Of a stretch of 64,000 bases of DNA, positions 1 through 10,496 are shown piece by piece (position 1 is the first letter of the stretch; every line of letters starts with the position of its first letter). The translations under genes and the position numbers were made by a program. Origin of the DNA: Parelaphostrongylus tenuis. Lineage: Eukaryota; Nematoda; Chromadorea; Rhabditida; Metastrongylidae. The notes beneath the pieces were generated by a model. The model was not told where the DNA came from. It searched no databases and saw only the letters and a program-made list of their open reading frames with translations. The stretch covers positions 124,001-188,000 of the forward strand of contig JAHQIW010000174.1 in the NCBI GenBank assembly GCA_019055375.1, given 5' to 3'.

Positions 1-489
1 ACGACGACGCGCATTGATTTGAATATCGGTGATGTAGAAATAATGATCCCCTTCAACTTTAACCCTCCAGGTAGATACCTGAAAAATTTCGATTTCCCTT
101 AGAATTTCGGTAGGGATGTATTTTAAGGAAGATTACACTTCGCACTTGGAGATCTTTAAGACTAAGCCAGTATTCCACTAAATAAGTTTTTCTTTGACAA
201 CCGCATGTCTGCTCATCAAGAAAGTAGTCAATCATTCCTAAATTTCTGTATCATCATCGAACTATTTAGCGCAAGTAAGACATCCACAGATTTATGATGG
301 CAACGAAACATCCACTGCAATGCATTCGGTACCATATATTCTGATTTCAAAACATAGGTCAGATAGTAGCGTCCATTGCAGTACATGTTCTTTGCGGTTG
401 TTCAGTTGCACAAAATTTTTAAAAATTTCTCGTTCTTAGTTGGTCGATCATTTAGCAGACATACTGTGCCAGTATGAACAGTTTCATTT
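1..489. other. No recognisable feature
   Basis: I see no ORF, repeat relationship or RNA-like motif that I can support here. The stretch is ordinary AT-rich sequence upstream of the mariner relic that begins near 490. Confidence 0.5.
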
Positions 490-1030
490 TCACACTCAAA
501 TATTACCTTGGAAAGAAAGTTTCGGGACACTTGTGGAAAATTGAAAATTTGTGCATGAATTCCAAAAAAAAAAAAAAACTAATCTTCGAAGTAAAGGCCA
601 TCGTTCTCTACGACTATCTGCCATCGGTCGAATTTGGTCGACATCTGGTACAAGTTCCATTGCCAATTCACAAACACTTGACGACGGTTCATCTTCCAAA
701 GCAGCAATCAACTCTCCGCTGCTCAACTGTGTTGGAAATCCTCTACAAGTCTCATCTTCAAGGTCAAAATCTTCGGCCCTGAGAAGCATTGGAACCAGTG
801 TCCAGCAGCAGATTTTCTAGTTGTTTCGCCTTCAACTTCGATGATTTCATCGACTGCAGCTCGCTGTGAAAGCTCGCTTTCTCCGATAGTGACGCAATAT
901 AACACGAACTTCGACTGATTCGTTGGATGTGGCGAAGATTGGCAACAAAGTAACAATAAAAACGAATAAAATCTAGGGCTTCAGTAGGGAAATCCCACTC
1001 AAGAAACTGTAATATCCCCATGATATGCAT
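490..1030 (-). pseudogene. mariner transposase, N-terminal half, broken
   Basis: Read on the minus strand, this carries the N-terminal DNA-binding half of a mariner (Tc1/mariner, DD34D) transposase. One frame holds KSAAGHWFQCF at about 815-780, matching the family's helix-turn-helix tryptophan-phenylalanine motif. A second frame then continues with FDLEDETCRGFPTQL at about 768-724, which is the mariner linker (GDFDLED, P-R-SGRPT) between the two HTH units. It runs on through ELIAALEDEPSSS and ELAMEL, the second HTH. The frame changes near 780 and a poly-A run (566-580 on the plus strand) breaks it again. No catalytic DDD domain or terminal inverted repeat is visible. It is an old fragment and not functional. 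The overlapping plus-strand ORFs are shadows. Confidence 0.7.
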
Positions 1031-1311
1031 GGGAATTATCTCATGCTTATTGAAGTGCTCCAGAACTTCCTTTCCAATCCAGTAAATTAGGAAACCATAT
1101 TTCTATAGGTTTACTCGAGAAGAGATGGTTTTCATGCGAACTAAGTAATAAAAATATATCCCACCACGGTCGTTGATGAGGAAGGCACTAGTGTATTTTT
1201 TGATTTACACACGGGGCACCTTCATCAATGAGCTTTCACACAACGTTCTCTTGAACACTAGATCTTCAACTATGCTATATTTAAATAAAAAGATAAAGGA
1301 TATAACTCTCG

Positions 1312-1572
1312 ACATTGACCAATCCCTGAACGATGTGCCATGAGCATGCTTCGACTTCATGAAGCATTGTTAGAACTTGGATTTCGGGTGCAATGACTTG
1401 TGGTGGTCTATCGATGTATCAAGTCAGTGCTGCTATCCTTTCAGACACACCTCGTACCAATTCGTCGACTCCGGAGTGACGGAGGATTTGGTGAGTCTAG
1501 AGCGCTAAGTCGAACCGTCGATCACGAGTGTGCTACATGGAACCCTTAACTACTGCACCACACGCGTCCCTT
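1312..1572 (-). mobile_element. SINE-A copy (tRNA-derived), minus orientation
   Basis: This is a member of the roughly 270-285 bp SINE-A family described at 14268. It is recognised by the shared tail near 1318 (gaccaatccctgaacgatgtg), by the middle segment ggtctatcgatgtatcaagt, and by the pol III head read in reverse near 1535-1572 (actgcaccacacgcg). It is diverged but close to full length. It is probably transcriptionally dead. Confidence 0.65.
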
Positions 1573-2050
1573 AACACCTCGTGTTTACACTTGGGTTGAA
1601 ATAGAAGAAATAAGAAAGTCTATAGTATAGTGAACATATGTTGTGGAATCGACTATCACGATCCACACCACCGCATTTCGACGATAAGCAAACTATCTTC
1701 ATCAGATGCAAAAGTTACAAATTTTCAAAAACAAGAAACGGATAAGCATAAAATGCAGAGCACAAGATGTGACAAAAATCAGTAGAAAAAAACACGAAAA
1801 GGTATATGACAGCGCTAAAACATGAAAAAAGGAAATGTGTGACGGGTTGATACCAGTGAACATCGCATAGCAGATAATTAGGCGTAGCCTAACGAAGCCA
1901 TCACAAAACCTGTGTAAAATGGTAAATCCTCCTGGCGGACCATTTCTGGGTCCGGAGGGTGAGATCGAGAGGGGCGAGACGCCTTGGTAACCCTCGTTGG
2001 GCCGGTCTCAAGATCAGTAGACACTTTGAAGTTAGTAGAAAGAACAAAAT
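1573..2050. other. AT-rich spacer with one GC-rich hairpin
   Basis: There is no gene. A locally GC-rich hairpin lies at about 1926-1960 (cctcctggcggacc against ggtccggagg), followed by a GC-rich stretch to about 1995. I cannot tie it to a known RNA gene. Confidence 0.4.
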
Positions 2051-2322
2051 CCTTCGATGTTGATCATTCTCCGAGGGACTGCATCACATATCCAATTTCG
2101 CCAAGCATCGGTAAAGGTGACTGAGTGCACATGCGGCTTATAGAATGACTTGCGATGGACTAATGACTTAACATCTCATGATCGATTATCTAAACAAGTT
2201 TAGTGTGATCCGCCGACCTTGGAGGAATGGAAGGCGCGATGAATCACCGCTCCGGCGTCGAACTAATGATCACATGTGCATTACAGGACAATTTTAACCG
2301 CTGCGCTATACGCGCTGTCGAG
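2051..2322 (-). mobile_element. SINE-A copy, strongly diverged
   Basis: Order and motifs follow SINE-A: a ttgatcattctccgaggga tail near 2059, gaatgacttgcgatggac in the middle at 2143-2160, and a reversed head with aaccgctgcgctatacgcgc near 2298-2317. It carries many substitutions, so it is an older insertion than the 14268 or 46308 copies. Confidence 0.5.
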
Positions 2323-2835
2323 CTCGTTTAGCCTGATTTACATCTGCACAATTATTTTTAGTCGCAAGAGTATGAAATCTAACTCTTAGTTGCAGCGAAT
2401 ACTTAATGTAGCGAGCATCACAGTCAAATCATGAGATGCCGACTAAGTGGTGACCTTGACAACAGAAATCGATTGAGATCCAAAATTTTCCGAGTTCACA
2501 ACAAAATCCACGGAAAATTTGACAAATGGTGTAGGAGGGAGGGAGAGGGAGAAAGATTGAGCCAAAGTGTATCATCAGCATTTCAAAAGCGAAGCTATAT
2601 GAATCATTTAAGTCGTTTTGACAACATACATTTGATTTCGACACATTTTTATATTTTCCATCATCACCTATATTCAAGCACGAGGTTCAGAACCCATAAA
2701 TTCTTCAAGGGTACCCTAGACGGAAGCACAGTAATGAGCATGGCGATGAGTGTTAAGAAAGTTGAACAAAAATGACAGTTATAAAAACGAAATGATACAT
2801 GTCTTAGAAAGCTGAGAAAGGGCTAAGCTTTCAGA
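2323..2835. other. No recognisable feature
   Basis: Overlapping ORFs of 82 and 114 codons on opposite strands (about 2429-2775) show no family I recognise and no splice-site support. I treat them as chance ORFs. Confidence 0.4.
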
Positions 2836-3088
2836 ATTGATCAATCCCTGAGGGCTGCGCCCGCCATGCATTCGACTCCATTCGTAGCATTATTTGAGAT
2901 GACCGAATGCATATTTGGGACTTTACAACGCTCAAGGTGGCCTATCAATATATCAAGTCAGTGCTACTATAATTCCAGACAAGTCTCATACAAATCACCG
3001 ACCCCGAAAAGATAGAAAGCCTGGCAAGCCTTGGTCGAGGTCCCGAACCAATGAACACGTGTGCACCGGAGAGCTACACGCGCCCTTC
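2836..3088 (-). mobile_element. SINE-A copy, head partly lost
   Basis: The tail (gaattgatcaatccctgagg at 2837) and the middle (ggtggcctatcaatatatca at 2936) match SINE-A. The B-box region survives as cgaaccaatgaacacgtgtg near 3045. The A-box end, which would read gcgccacatgcgc, is eroded. The short plus-strand ORF here is a shadow of the repeat. Confidence 0.6.
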
Positions 3089-3624
3089 GGAAAAATCACA
3101 TCGGGCTATAAAAATCACAAAAACAAGTGAATTTTTTTGTCTAAAATTACTTGAGGTTGGCTCCGTTGTCTAACAGAAGATTCCTTTGCTCTTCCCCGTC
3201 TTTTTCATAGTGAATTATGTTTGATGAATTCGTAATGACGGTAAGGCTGACAATTTAGAAAACTGTGCAACAGTTTCGATGCACTCTTTGCTAGAAAGGA
3301 TTCTTTGCATGTCCCTCAATATCTTCTGTACTGAATAGCGATAGTCTAACTTCTACAAATGTCGCATCACTGATGCGCTATACACTCAAAGTAAAGAAAA
3401 CACTTTTTCGAATGAATGGACCACGTCACGATAGGGTAGGATGAGATCTTTGCTGATGACAGCACCATAGATGGGGAAGCTAAAAATCTCTTTGGCGGAT
3501 AAATAAAGAATGCAGAGCAGTGTCATATGCCTTTTGAAGTCATAGAGAACTACAGAATTTTTTGAACAGACTTAGGTACATGTCCATTATAAGGCGCCAA
3601 ATGATATTCGACCCCATTCGCTGG
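3089..3624. other. No recognisable feature
   Basis: I see no gene or repeat with support. Confidence 0.4.
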
Positions 3625-3850
3625 ACAAGAAATTTTCATCAGAGTGTTAGTAAGCACTCAAGAGCTTAAATTTCTGGCTAGCGCGGTACATGACCGGTTT
3701 TTTCAAAAACCATTTTTTTCGACGTTGTTACAGAGGGAAAACCTATGTGTTTCACACAACCATTTTTCTCGCAAGACAGAGATCTTCTTCAGAATATTAA
3801 TAATCCTTTGATAGCGTAGAATTCAAGGATTCCAACAATGTGCTTATTTT
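3625..3850 (+). repeat. R1 dispersed repeat, single arm
   Basis: This is one arm of the R1 family. Diagnostic blocks run in order: gctggacaagaaattttcat (3621), agtgttagtaagcactca, a gagcttaaatttctggctag block near 3662, a cgttgttacagag block near 3724, and tttctcgca near 3763. The same block order recurs at 4780, 31220 and 63545, and in reverse at 5320, 15389 and 31575. It is non-coding. It is probably an arm of a non-autonomous inverted-repeat DNA transposon. Confidence 0.55.
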
Positions 3851-4780
3851 CCGGAAAGAGCGTTTACCTGTAGTATGGCAGTGAAACTAAGATCGAGTTT
3901 CACACATTCGGTGGACAAGAACTCCGACTTACACTCGGCCTCTCATTCTATAGAGAGGAGATAAACAGCTGAAAACGTGCACTGGTTTCGTTCGATGCAA
4001 TTCACAACCGGACGGAAACTAGGCGTTGTTCAACACCGAAAAGTATAAATTGTAGCGAACTATGCGGAATATCATAGAGCACTTAAAGAAGACTACAGAG
4101 GCCAAGAAAGGTCAGAGAAAGCACTAATTTTCCAAGTGACGCATAAAGGATTCAGATAAATGGTTTACTTCCTATCAGATGTACTTAACAATAAAGTGCT
4201 ATGACAGCATGATTGACAAAATTTGAGAATTAAACTTCAAGATATTACAGTTTAAAGTAAAAAAGGACTAGATTTGAACATGCGACTCAAAGAATTCGAA
4301 AAGCTCAAAGTCCTTTTGGGTAGAAAACTGATGAGACATAGGGGCTTCATGAAAACAATGTTATGTTCCAAGAGACTTCTCCTGGTGAACCACATAGAAC
4401 TCTCCTTGCATAAGGAATTGTATAGGCATGTATAAATGATTTCAATAACCACAAAATGTTAACTAGTTGATTATATTTACATCAAATTCTCAGTGGAAAA
4501 GCGATTGTAATGCGATTGAATCGTCGATGGACAGAATACTCTGAACACGTCATAGTGGTCTTTGAGCTCCACTCCCCCTCCCCTTATTCCTCTCAGATTG
4601 ATCTAACGCAATTTTTACACTTGTCATCTTATTATACCACGAGAATCCCAACACTTCTAATAATCGATTCGTTTCCTCACATGCATCGTCTACAAATTGA
4701 CGATCTTTCGATTGATACGGGTCTTTGAATAATACCTTGGTTCATTTCCGTTAGGTAACACAGATTTCCAGGCCTGTCAG
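3851..4780. other. No recognisable feature
   Basis: ORFs of 66 and 72 codons (4252-4452 minus, 4510-4728 plus) have no recognisable motif and no splice context. I see no repeat membership. Confidence 0.4.
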
Positions 4781-5488
4781 CTACGCTCGACAATAAGTTT
4801 TCATAAAGAGTGTTAGTATTCATCCAAAAGTCTAAATCTCGAAACTAGCGCTGTACGCGGCCGATCTTCTGAAAAGACTTCTTAAGCGCTGTAAAATTCA
4901 AAATAAAATTATGCTTCACATCGCCCGTGCAATTAAAGCATTACCTCGCTGAGAGCACGAAAAGCACATAAACGTGTAGAGAAAATCTTCCAGTATCAGG
5001 GTCAGACGTTCAGTCCGAGGTTTATTCGAAAGCGGAGAAACAATTTCTAATCAAATACACCCAATTAGGCGCTTCGATTGATGTTCGTACCGACCCGTCC
5101 CCTACCCCTCACCCCACCGTCCGTGAATTGGCCAAAAAACACATGCTCGCGCATGTAAATCAATCTTATTTTCCCTGCTGCGTTGCAGAGAAACGATTTT
5201 TTCAGGATATAAACAAAGTGCTAAAATCGGTACATTTTTCCGCTATCGAGTCATTAATGATAGTTTAAGCAAAGAGCACTATACCACGAGAAATATGCGC
5301 GTTTGAAACATATTTTCATTTCGAATTTTTCAGCGTTATAAAAAATCCTTCTAAAAACTGCCCAGGTGCAAGGCTAGCGTAAGATTTATGCTTTCGAATG
5401 ATTACCAAGACTCTTTATGAAATCTTCTTGCTCTTCTGTAGGGGGTAGGCTTGGAAATCTGAGCTACCAAACGGACAAGCACTCTGTT
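4781..5488. repeat. R1 element with two inverted arms
   Basis: The left arm (about 4781-4990) and the right arm (about 5320-5488) are reverse complements of each other by block order: ttttcataaagagtgttagt at 4798 against actctttatgaaat at 5411, and gctagcg and cagcgttataaaa blocks in both. The centre holds a C-rich block (5089-5145) ending ccgtgaattggccaaaaaac. The same centre occurs reversed at 63855-63915, next to another R1 arm. The whole therefore behaves as one element of about 0.7 kb with long terminal inverted repeats. No transposase is visible, so it is non-autonomous. Confidence 0.6.
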
Positions 5489-5846
5489 AACATACTTTGA
5501 GCCTTTCATTAAGTCTGTTTATGGCACTTATAACGTGCCAGACACCTGCTTCTACCTTTCAACTCGATTTATCAATCATCAGCAATCGATTGTTAATCAT
5601 TACAATGTCGGCTGATGTGATCACTAGACATGTAGTGATTTGTTATCTGTGTAATGTGAAGTAATTTTTTCACTTCATGTCTGCAGTGTAGCATCTTTGT
5701 CATCCATTCTTTTACACGTAGGGGGTATATTTCCTTACAAGGGATTGGCTCAAACGAAAGGACCTCGCTACTGATGAAGCGAGAAGACCGAAATACGCCT
5801 CTAGCACTTTATAAGTTCTATGACAGACCTCATGAAAAGCTCAAAC
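5489..5846. repeat. H1 hammerhead-bearing palindromic repeat, eroded copy
   Basis: Its ends match the other H1 copies at 13.9 and 32.7 kb: left actttgagcc, right cagacctcatgaaaagctca. Inside, the right arm keeps the shared block gggattggctcaaacgaaag (5740) followed by the ribozyme core. The left arm (5521-5580, read on minus) has only a decayed core. It is the oldest of the three H1 palindromes. The centre is not alignable with the other copies by eye. Confidence 0.6.
5764..5807 (+). ncRNA. Degenerate hammerhead ribozyme (H1)
   Basis: CTGATGA at 5771-5777 and GAAA at 5790-5793 are intact, and stem I keeps four pairs (GCTA 5767-5770 with TAGC 5802-5805). Stem II (5778-5789) pairs poorly. Stem III (5794-5799) has lost the CAGG/CCTG palindrome seen in the sister copies. 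By position the cleavage site would follow C5801. I expect it to be inactive, but homology to the better copies is clear. Confidence 0.5.
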
Positions 5847-6169
5847 TGTACTGTCAGAAGGTCCGTTCCAAGTGTTGCTTCCATTTGATGCTTGAGGATT
5901 TCGTCTTCACGACTGATATCGAATGCTGGGCGAAATAATCTACTTGCAGTCCCGCAGGAACCCGAGCTGAGGTGTTTCGTGTGGCGCTCAATGATTGATT
6001 TCAAAGGAGTGATGAGGAGGAGATTAAACCAGCGTCTTGCTTCTAATAGCCTGATAGCCTGCACCTTTGATCACATAGGCACCACTTTCCTGATGCTCAC
6101 GAAAAATAGAAGTAAGCAACAACTTTGAAGGACAGCAGGAGAGATATCACTGTCTACGTTTGGTGAAAG

Positions 6170-6172
<3 letters not shown>
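5847..6172. other. No assignable gene; two antisense ORFs
   Basis: An 87-codon minus ORF (5801-6064) and a 78-codon plus ORF overlap. The minus ORF begins inside the H1 repeat boundary and has no motif that I recognise. I do not call a gene. Confidence 0.35.

Positions 6173-6231
<59 letters not shown>
6173..6231. repeat. (AT)n microsatellite
   Basis: A run of alternating A and T about 58 bp long with one phase slip near 6207. The ORF across it is low-complexity. Confidence 0.95.
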
Positions 6232-6701
6232 GAATTGGCGGATCTTTTTTACACCTATTGAGATGTCTATGAGCATTATTTTTCATCTTTTGTTTATAGT
6301 TCAATGTATAAACATGAAACTATAACTAAACAATGACTCGATTAAACCCACCATCACTCATCGAATTCAGTGATCGCATCGATGAGAATGTTGGACGAAG
6401 ACCATCCCCATGGGACGACACATCAGCAGCAACACTCGGTGAAATACTTGTCACTAATGATTCAGACATGATGCTATGACGATTATTCGTTGACAGTGAG
6501 CATCCTAAATACCATGCTATTGATCTCTAAAGACAAAAAAGTGTGAAAAAAAGCGGATCTCGCATTGTCGCGACGTGCTATTAAGGGGTACAATTAGGAG
6601 TTCGACTCGAAAAAAAAAGATACGGCAAGATTTTGAACCTGAGGCAACTCTAAAAGATGGTAGACAAAGTGTTAGTGGAGGAATTTGAAGGATGACATTA
6701 T
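6232..6701. other. No recognisable feature
   Basis: A 101-codon minus ORF (6517-6822) runs into the SINE-A copy and has no recognisable motif. I see nothing else that I can support. Confidence 0.4.
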
Positions 6702-6983
6702 CGGTGATGATTAATCTCTGCGGGATTCGCCATTCATTTGATTTCATTCGTAGCATCTTTAGAGGTGATTGAATGCATACGTGACTCTCACAATGACCCG
6801 CGGTGGCCCACCGATGTATCAAGTCTTTGCTGCTATTCTTTCAGACAAGTCTGGAACCATTACACCGATTTTGCTGGGATGAAAAGCTTGGTGAACCTTG
6901 ATGCAGGATCGGACCATTGACCACCAGTTGACCGACCACGTGGGTCTCGCGAAAACCTATAACCACAGCGGCAAACGCGCTCT
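6702..6983 (-). mobile_element. SINE-A copy, minus orientation
   Basis: The shared middle is clear (gaggtgattgaatgcatacg at 6762, then ggtggcccaccgatgtatca at 6801), followed by the reversed head with aaccacagcggcaaacgcgc near 6961-6980. An extra duplication-like stretch around 6905-6955 lengthens the head compared with 46308. Confidence 0.6.
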
Positions 6984-7271
6984 TAAGGTGTCATGTCATC
7001 TGTTATGTTCCGACACACTTCCTTTCTATTTAAACTGGACCTTGAAAATATATTCAGGAAGCCTCGAAAGTTTTTCGTCCCGACTATTTTGACTCTTCCA
7101 CATTCTTCGTACCACCTCGGAGTCGTCTCCGTTATGCCTTACTGATCAGAAGCATTCAGAACTACACACAGCAATGCGTTTTGAACTTTTGCATGAAAAA
7201 ACCAATGCTTTAATTTCAACTATTTTGCTCTTAATCATCACAGTTCTGAAATGCTAAAATCCGATGCTGTT

Positions 7272-8363
7272 TAACCCTTTGGGGACCGAAGTTGTAATCG
7301 CAGTACGCAACGCGATTTTCGCTATCGAATATAGACCTTTTCTTCCGTTTTCGAAAAAAGCCCTCAATTTCCCTTGATGCTTCAATGTACCATGTTTTCT
7401 ATATACCCTCCAAAAATTTTGTCTGTACAAAACCTTTATACGTTGAAAAAAAGCGTTCGTCTCTTAAACGTCCATACTGCTATTGGCATTCGTTGGGGGG
7501 TTTATGAGCGTTCCTTTTGACTGAAGATACCTTTGTAAGCCTCTTATCAGAGATATTCCATCTTCTTTCGACAAGAAAGTATCTCAGAAACCCATCTACT
7601 ATAGCGATTATCTTTGAAGCTATGGAGTTCAAGCCAGGGGTTGACGTGTCCAAAGGTGAGACAAAATCTTCCTTCTCTCTCACAGCACTGTATGAGGACT
7701 TTTCCAAAAAGCAAATCGTTGTTATAATCGGCGTTCCTCACGCTATCGTAATGATAACTAAAGTTTAGTGAAAATCTGTGCCCGACAAAAACTCGAAAAG
7801 GCTAGTGTATCGGATATAACCCTTTGCGGACGGCAGCATAATCGACATCACCAGTTCCGCGTGATTTTCGTTCTTCAACAAAAATTCTGTTCTTCGTTTC
7901 GGAAAATACTTCAGGTCTTCGTACCATTCCGACAGACATGATTTCTCTACATGTTTGTACAGTTTTTGTGCATAAAAAACTTCTATGTGCAAAAAAAAAC
8001 TCCAAACATGAAACGTAATTTTATTTCGCTCTCAAAGTGCGCTATGGAAACCTTCTCGAGAACCAGTTTAAGCATCAAATTTGCTGATATTTGAGCTGCT
8101 AAATGAGCTTAACATAGTCCAATAAAAGCGAACCATGGACTTAAGCTGAGCAAATAAGGGAAAATCAAGAGCGAAACATAATTTTATTTTGCTGCTACAG
8201 CGTACTACAGAGGTTTTTTTGAAAATCAAGCAAACTGTCGGAATCCCCGAGTTTGAACTCTCAAATGGTTACTTAAATTATAGGCAAAAAGCTTTGTTCA
8301 ACGAAAAAAGCCCTCTGAAAATTTGGGAGTCAAAATGACCGTAATTGTCCATAAAGGGGTAAT
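7272..8363. mobile_element. Candidate piggyBac-like non-autonomous element(s)
   Basis: Two direct copies of a terminal-like motif occur: TTAACCCTTTGGGGACC at 7271-7287 and ATAACCCTTTGCGGACG at 7816-7832. Similar sequence (gtaatcg, cgattttcg, cttcgtttcgg) follows each for about 100 bp. An inverted version closes the region at 8347-8363 (reverse complement reads ACCCCTTTATGGACAATTACGG). TTAA followed by CCC is the piggyBac-type end, but the right end has GGGGTAAT and not an exact TTAA. No transposase is present. The interior contains two R1-like blocks (8006 and 8177), so the region is composite. Confidence 0.4.
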
Positions 8364-9309
8364 GCACACGGTACTCAGAGGGCTGAAACGCTGCTTCGTC
8401 GTCATACCTCTCAAGTACACTCAGAACGTTCCAAAATCTGTTACGAGCTAGTTTTCATTGAGAGGAGAACATCACTACTGGAATTTTGCTGATGTAAGAT
8501 GGTCGTGCCCGTACCTCATTTTGACAATTAGATGACTTGACAGTCGAATCAGAGCCGCTGCATTCAACGGTACAATTTCGTCATCGCAAAGTATTTCTCA
8601 ACCCTTTTATGTCAATACATTCTCGCTTTTTCCAACCTTTCAGTAGCCATTCGACAGGCTGAATTCAGACGATTTCAAAACTATATTTGGCTTTTGAAAA
8701 AAGTCTTCTTGAAGCGTTGTAGCAGTGAATGTAGGATCACGCTTCATATTCAACGCACATCTTTGCTTAGTAGGTGTTTGTGGATAGTCATTCAACTGAC
8801 TTTTAGTAGATATTTGAGAACACAGATGTAGGTGATTTTGAATTCAAGTGTAATTCTCGAAAAGATCTTCACAGAGCGCTGGAAGAGCGAAAAAAAGATC
8901 CACATTTTACACTACAACGCTTGGGTTTCGGCTCAGTAGTGGTTTATCTGGTGATATGAGATGAGAATGAAAATCTCACGTCCACAGAACAATAGAACAA
9001 AGCTTACCCTACGATTCCCTGACGGAAAACCTAGAAATTTTCACAAAATGGAAAAAGTTATGAGCTGCGCTTTGATGACACTTGTCGCGAAATTTCCCAC
9101 ACAGCCTAGCCGAGGAAAAGATGCGTGCCGATAAGAAACATCTAGCGCATCAAAAAGGCCTTTTCAGGAAACAAGCACAAGGTTAGAAACTCCGATAGCT
9201 AAGGTATTGAATAATACTAAAAGGCTGAGGAAAAAACAGAAAAGACCTGGTTTTCAAAGAGCTCAAAAATGAGTTAATACTAAGGAGTAGTACCCATTCA
9301 AGAATGTCG
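8364..9309. other. No gene; short R1 fragment
   Basis: About 8680-8770 carries an R1-like block (cttcttgaagcgttgtagca). The rest shows no feature I can support. Confidence 0.4.
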
Positions 9310-9600
9310 AATGGTATACAAAACGTTCAACATCAGGCGGAAGTTGAACCAGCATTCCCCATTGCGAGAGCGCGTGCTACCACTACACCATCGACGCCAC
9401 CGTTCTGTTAGCACTCTTTCTTCGACATAAGCTACGTAGCTGCCAAGATTCGTTGCTGAGAGATCGGACAGATTATATCGAAGAAAGAGTGGTAACAGAG
9501 CGGTGACATCGGTGGCGTAGCGGTAGCACCCGTCCGGGTACGGGTGAAACGCGAGTTCAACTCCCAGTCAGGGTCGGACGCTTTACATATCACTCAGTAG
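9310..9600. mobile_element. Head-to-head pair of SINE-B copies forming a palindrome
   Basis: Two tRNA-like units face each other. The left (about 9331-9400, minus) reads cggtggcgtcgatggtgtag then tggttcaacttccgcctga. The right (9505-9580, plus) reads catcggtggcgtagcggtag then gcgagttcaactcccagtca. Between them an inverted repeat continues outside the tRNA-like part (ctgttagcactctttcttcg at 9408 against its complement at 9478-9498), so the palindrome exceeds the SINE body. A-box (gtagtggtagca) and B-box (gttcaactcc) elements are recognisable in both. They are non-coding. Several other SINE-B loci show the same inverted pairing. Confidence 0.65.
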
Positions 9601-9699
9601 CTCTGCAAATCGAACAGAATTCTTTCTATTTAACCTCTCTTCGCGGTCGTACGATGGTATAGATATAATTAATGATTTAGAGTGAGGCGCGAAACTTCT

Positions 9700-9800
9700 T
9701 GCGTCAGGCGTCGCTAGTGCAACGAGTTAGAGCACGGAAGCCCAGAGAGGGCGAATTTGTGGGTTCAATTCCTGCTTGAGGTCAGATGTTTTGTATATCA
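9700..9800 (+). mobile_element. SINE-B copy (tRNA-derived)
   Basis: Contains the A-box-like gctagtgcaacgagttagag and the B-box-like gtgggttcaattcctgcttg, followed by the SINE-B tail gatgttttgtatatcattca. A similar tail follows the 9505 copy (acgctttacatatcactcag). Confidence 0.55.
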
Positions 9801-9845
9801 TTCAGCGGCTCAGGTAATAATAAAGAATTCATTTTGCTCGCTTCG

Positions 9846-10200
9846 GATGTTTTCTTAAGACCACGTTCAAAATTTCAATATATCTGATAGTTAATTTTGA
9901 GCCAACATGTCATATGGTCTGTTGAGGGCTTTTGCACAGTCCGATACATGTGTTTCGCTCTTAACAGCCTCGTCAGTCAGGTTGAAACCTTCGTCTTCAA
10001 TCAATCATCTCGAAAGCCTCCACTCTCCCTATAAAGAGGTAGGCGACGATGAACGATATAAACAATCGCCGCCAAATAAGAAATCACTATATCAACAGTG
10101 TTGTACTCGATTGCTCTTGGCTGGCCTTTTTGAAACATTATACTGTTTGTTTCAAGTGTTTTGTTAAAACCACGCTCAAATTTCAATATATCTCGTAATT
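9846..10200 (-). repeat. H2 hammerhead-bearing repeat unit
   Basis: This is a unit of about 310 bp bounded by direct repeats (tttcttaagaccacg then caatatatct at 9851-9890, and aaaaccacgctcaaatttca at 10167). Read on the minus strand it begins ggccagccaagagcaatcga, passes through a catcgtcgcct block, and then enters the ribozyme. It ends ggctcaaaattaactatcag. The 10497-10715 copy and the 15.0 kb copy share this order. The direct repeats one unit apart suggest a partial tandem. The ORFs here are shadows. Confidence 0.65.
9940..9981 (-). ncRNA. Hammerhead ribozyme motif (H2)
   Basis: On minus: CTGACGA (plus 9976-9970), a stem II region GGCTGTTAAGAGC (9969-9957) pairing GCT with AGC and leaving one bulged G, then GAAA (9956-9953). 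Stem III is CACATG, a near-palindrome (9952-9947). The cleavage triplet ends at A9945. Stem I pairs TCGG (9944-9941) with CTGA (9980-9977), including one G-U pair. All invariant core bases are present (position 7 is a free position), but the stems are weak. It is probably a diverged but recognisable member. Confidence 0.6.
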
Positions 10201-10213
10201 ATACCCAATAATG

Positions 10214-10316
10214 TGGAGCGCTGTGCAAAACATTTGACTCAGTCGGGATTCGAACCAACACTTCGCCCTATCAGATGGCGCGTGCTGAACCGTTGCACTA
10301 CCGACGTCCGTTTTGA
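10214..10316 (-). mobile_element. SINE-B copy, minus orientation
   Basis: Read on minus: gtcggtagtgcaacggttca (A-box region), cgcgccatctgatagggcg, then gttggttcgaatcccgactg (B-box, good match to GGTTCGAATCC) and the tail aaatgttttgcaca. A tRNA-like cloverleaf is partly drawable, but the anticodon stem is irregular, so I do not call a functional tRNA. Confidence 0.6.
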
Positions 10317-10496
10317 GGTTTTTGACCTCTATATCATCTGGTATTAGCAATGTCGCACTCTTTCCGGGAGCGTATGCTAAATGTTAACGGTATTGGGTAT
10401 ATTGGTATTATTGGGTATGCTGTAACATCATACCACCGCAAGTGGCGGTCAAATAAAAAAAATTCCGACCTATTATCTCGTTATTATTATTGAGTA

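Noticed and set aside
1660..1720. Minus-strand CTGATGA followed by a small hairpin and GAAA, hammerhead-like
   Set aside because: The bases adjacent to the core do not pair as stem II should, and no stem III or stem I can be formed after GAAA. Treated as chance or an unrelated repeat.
4331..4360. CTGATGA followed 16 bases later by GAAA on the plus strand
   Set aside because: The intervening bases do not form a stem II, and no flanking stems exist.
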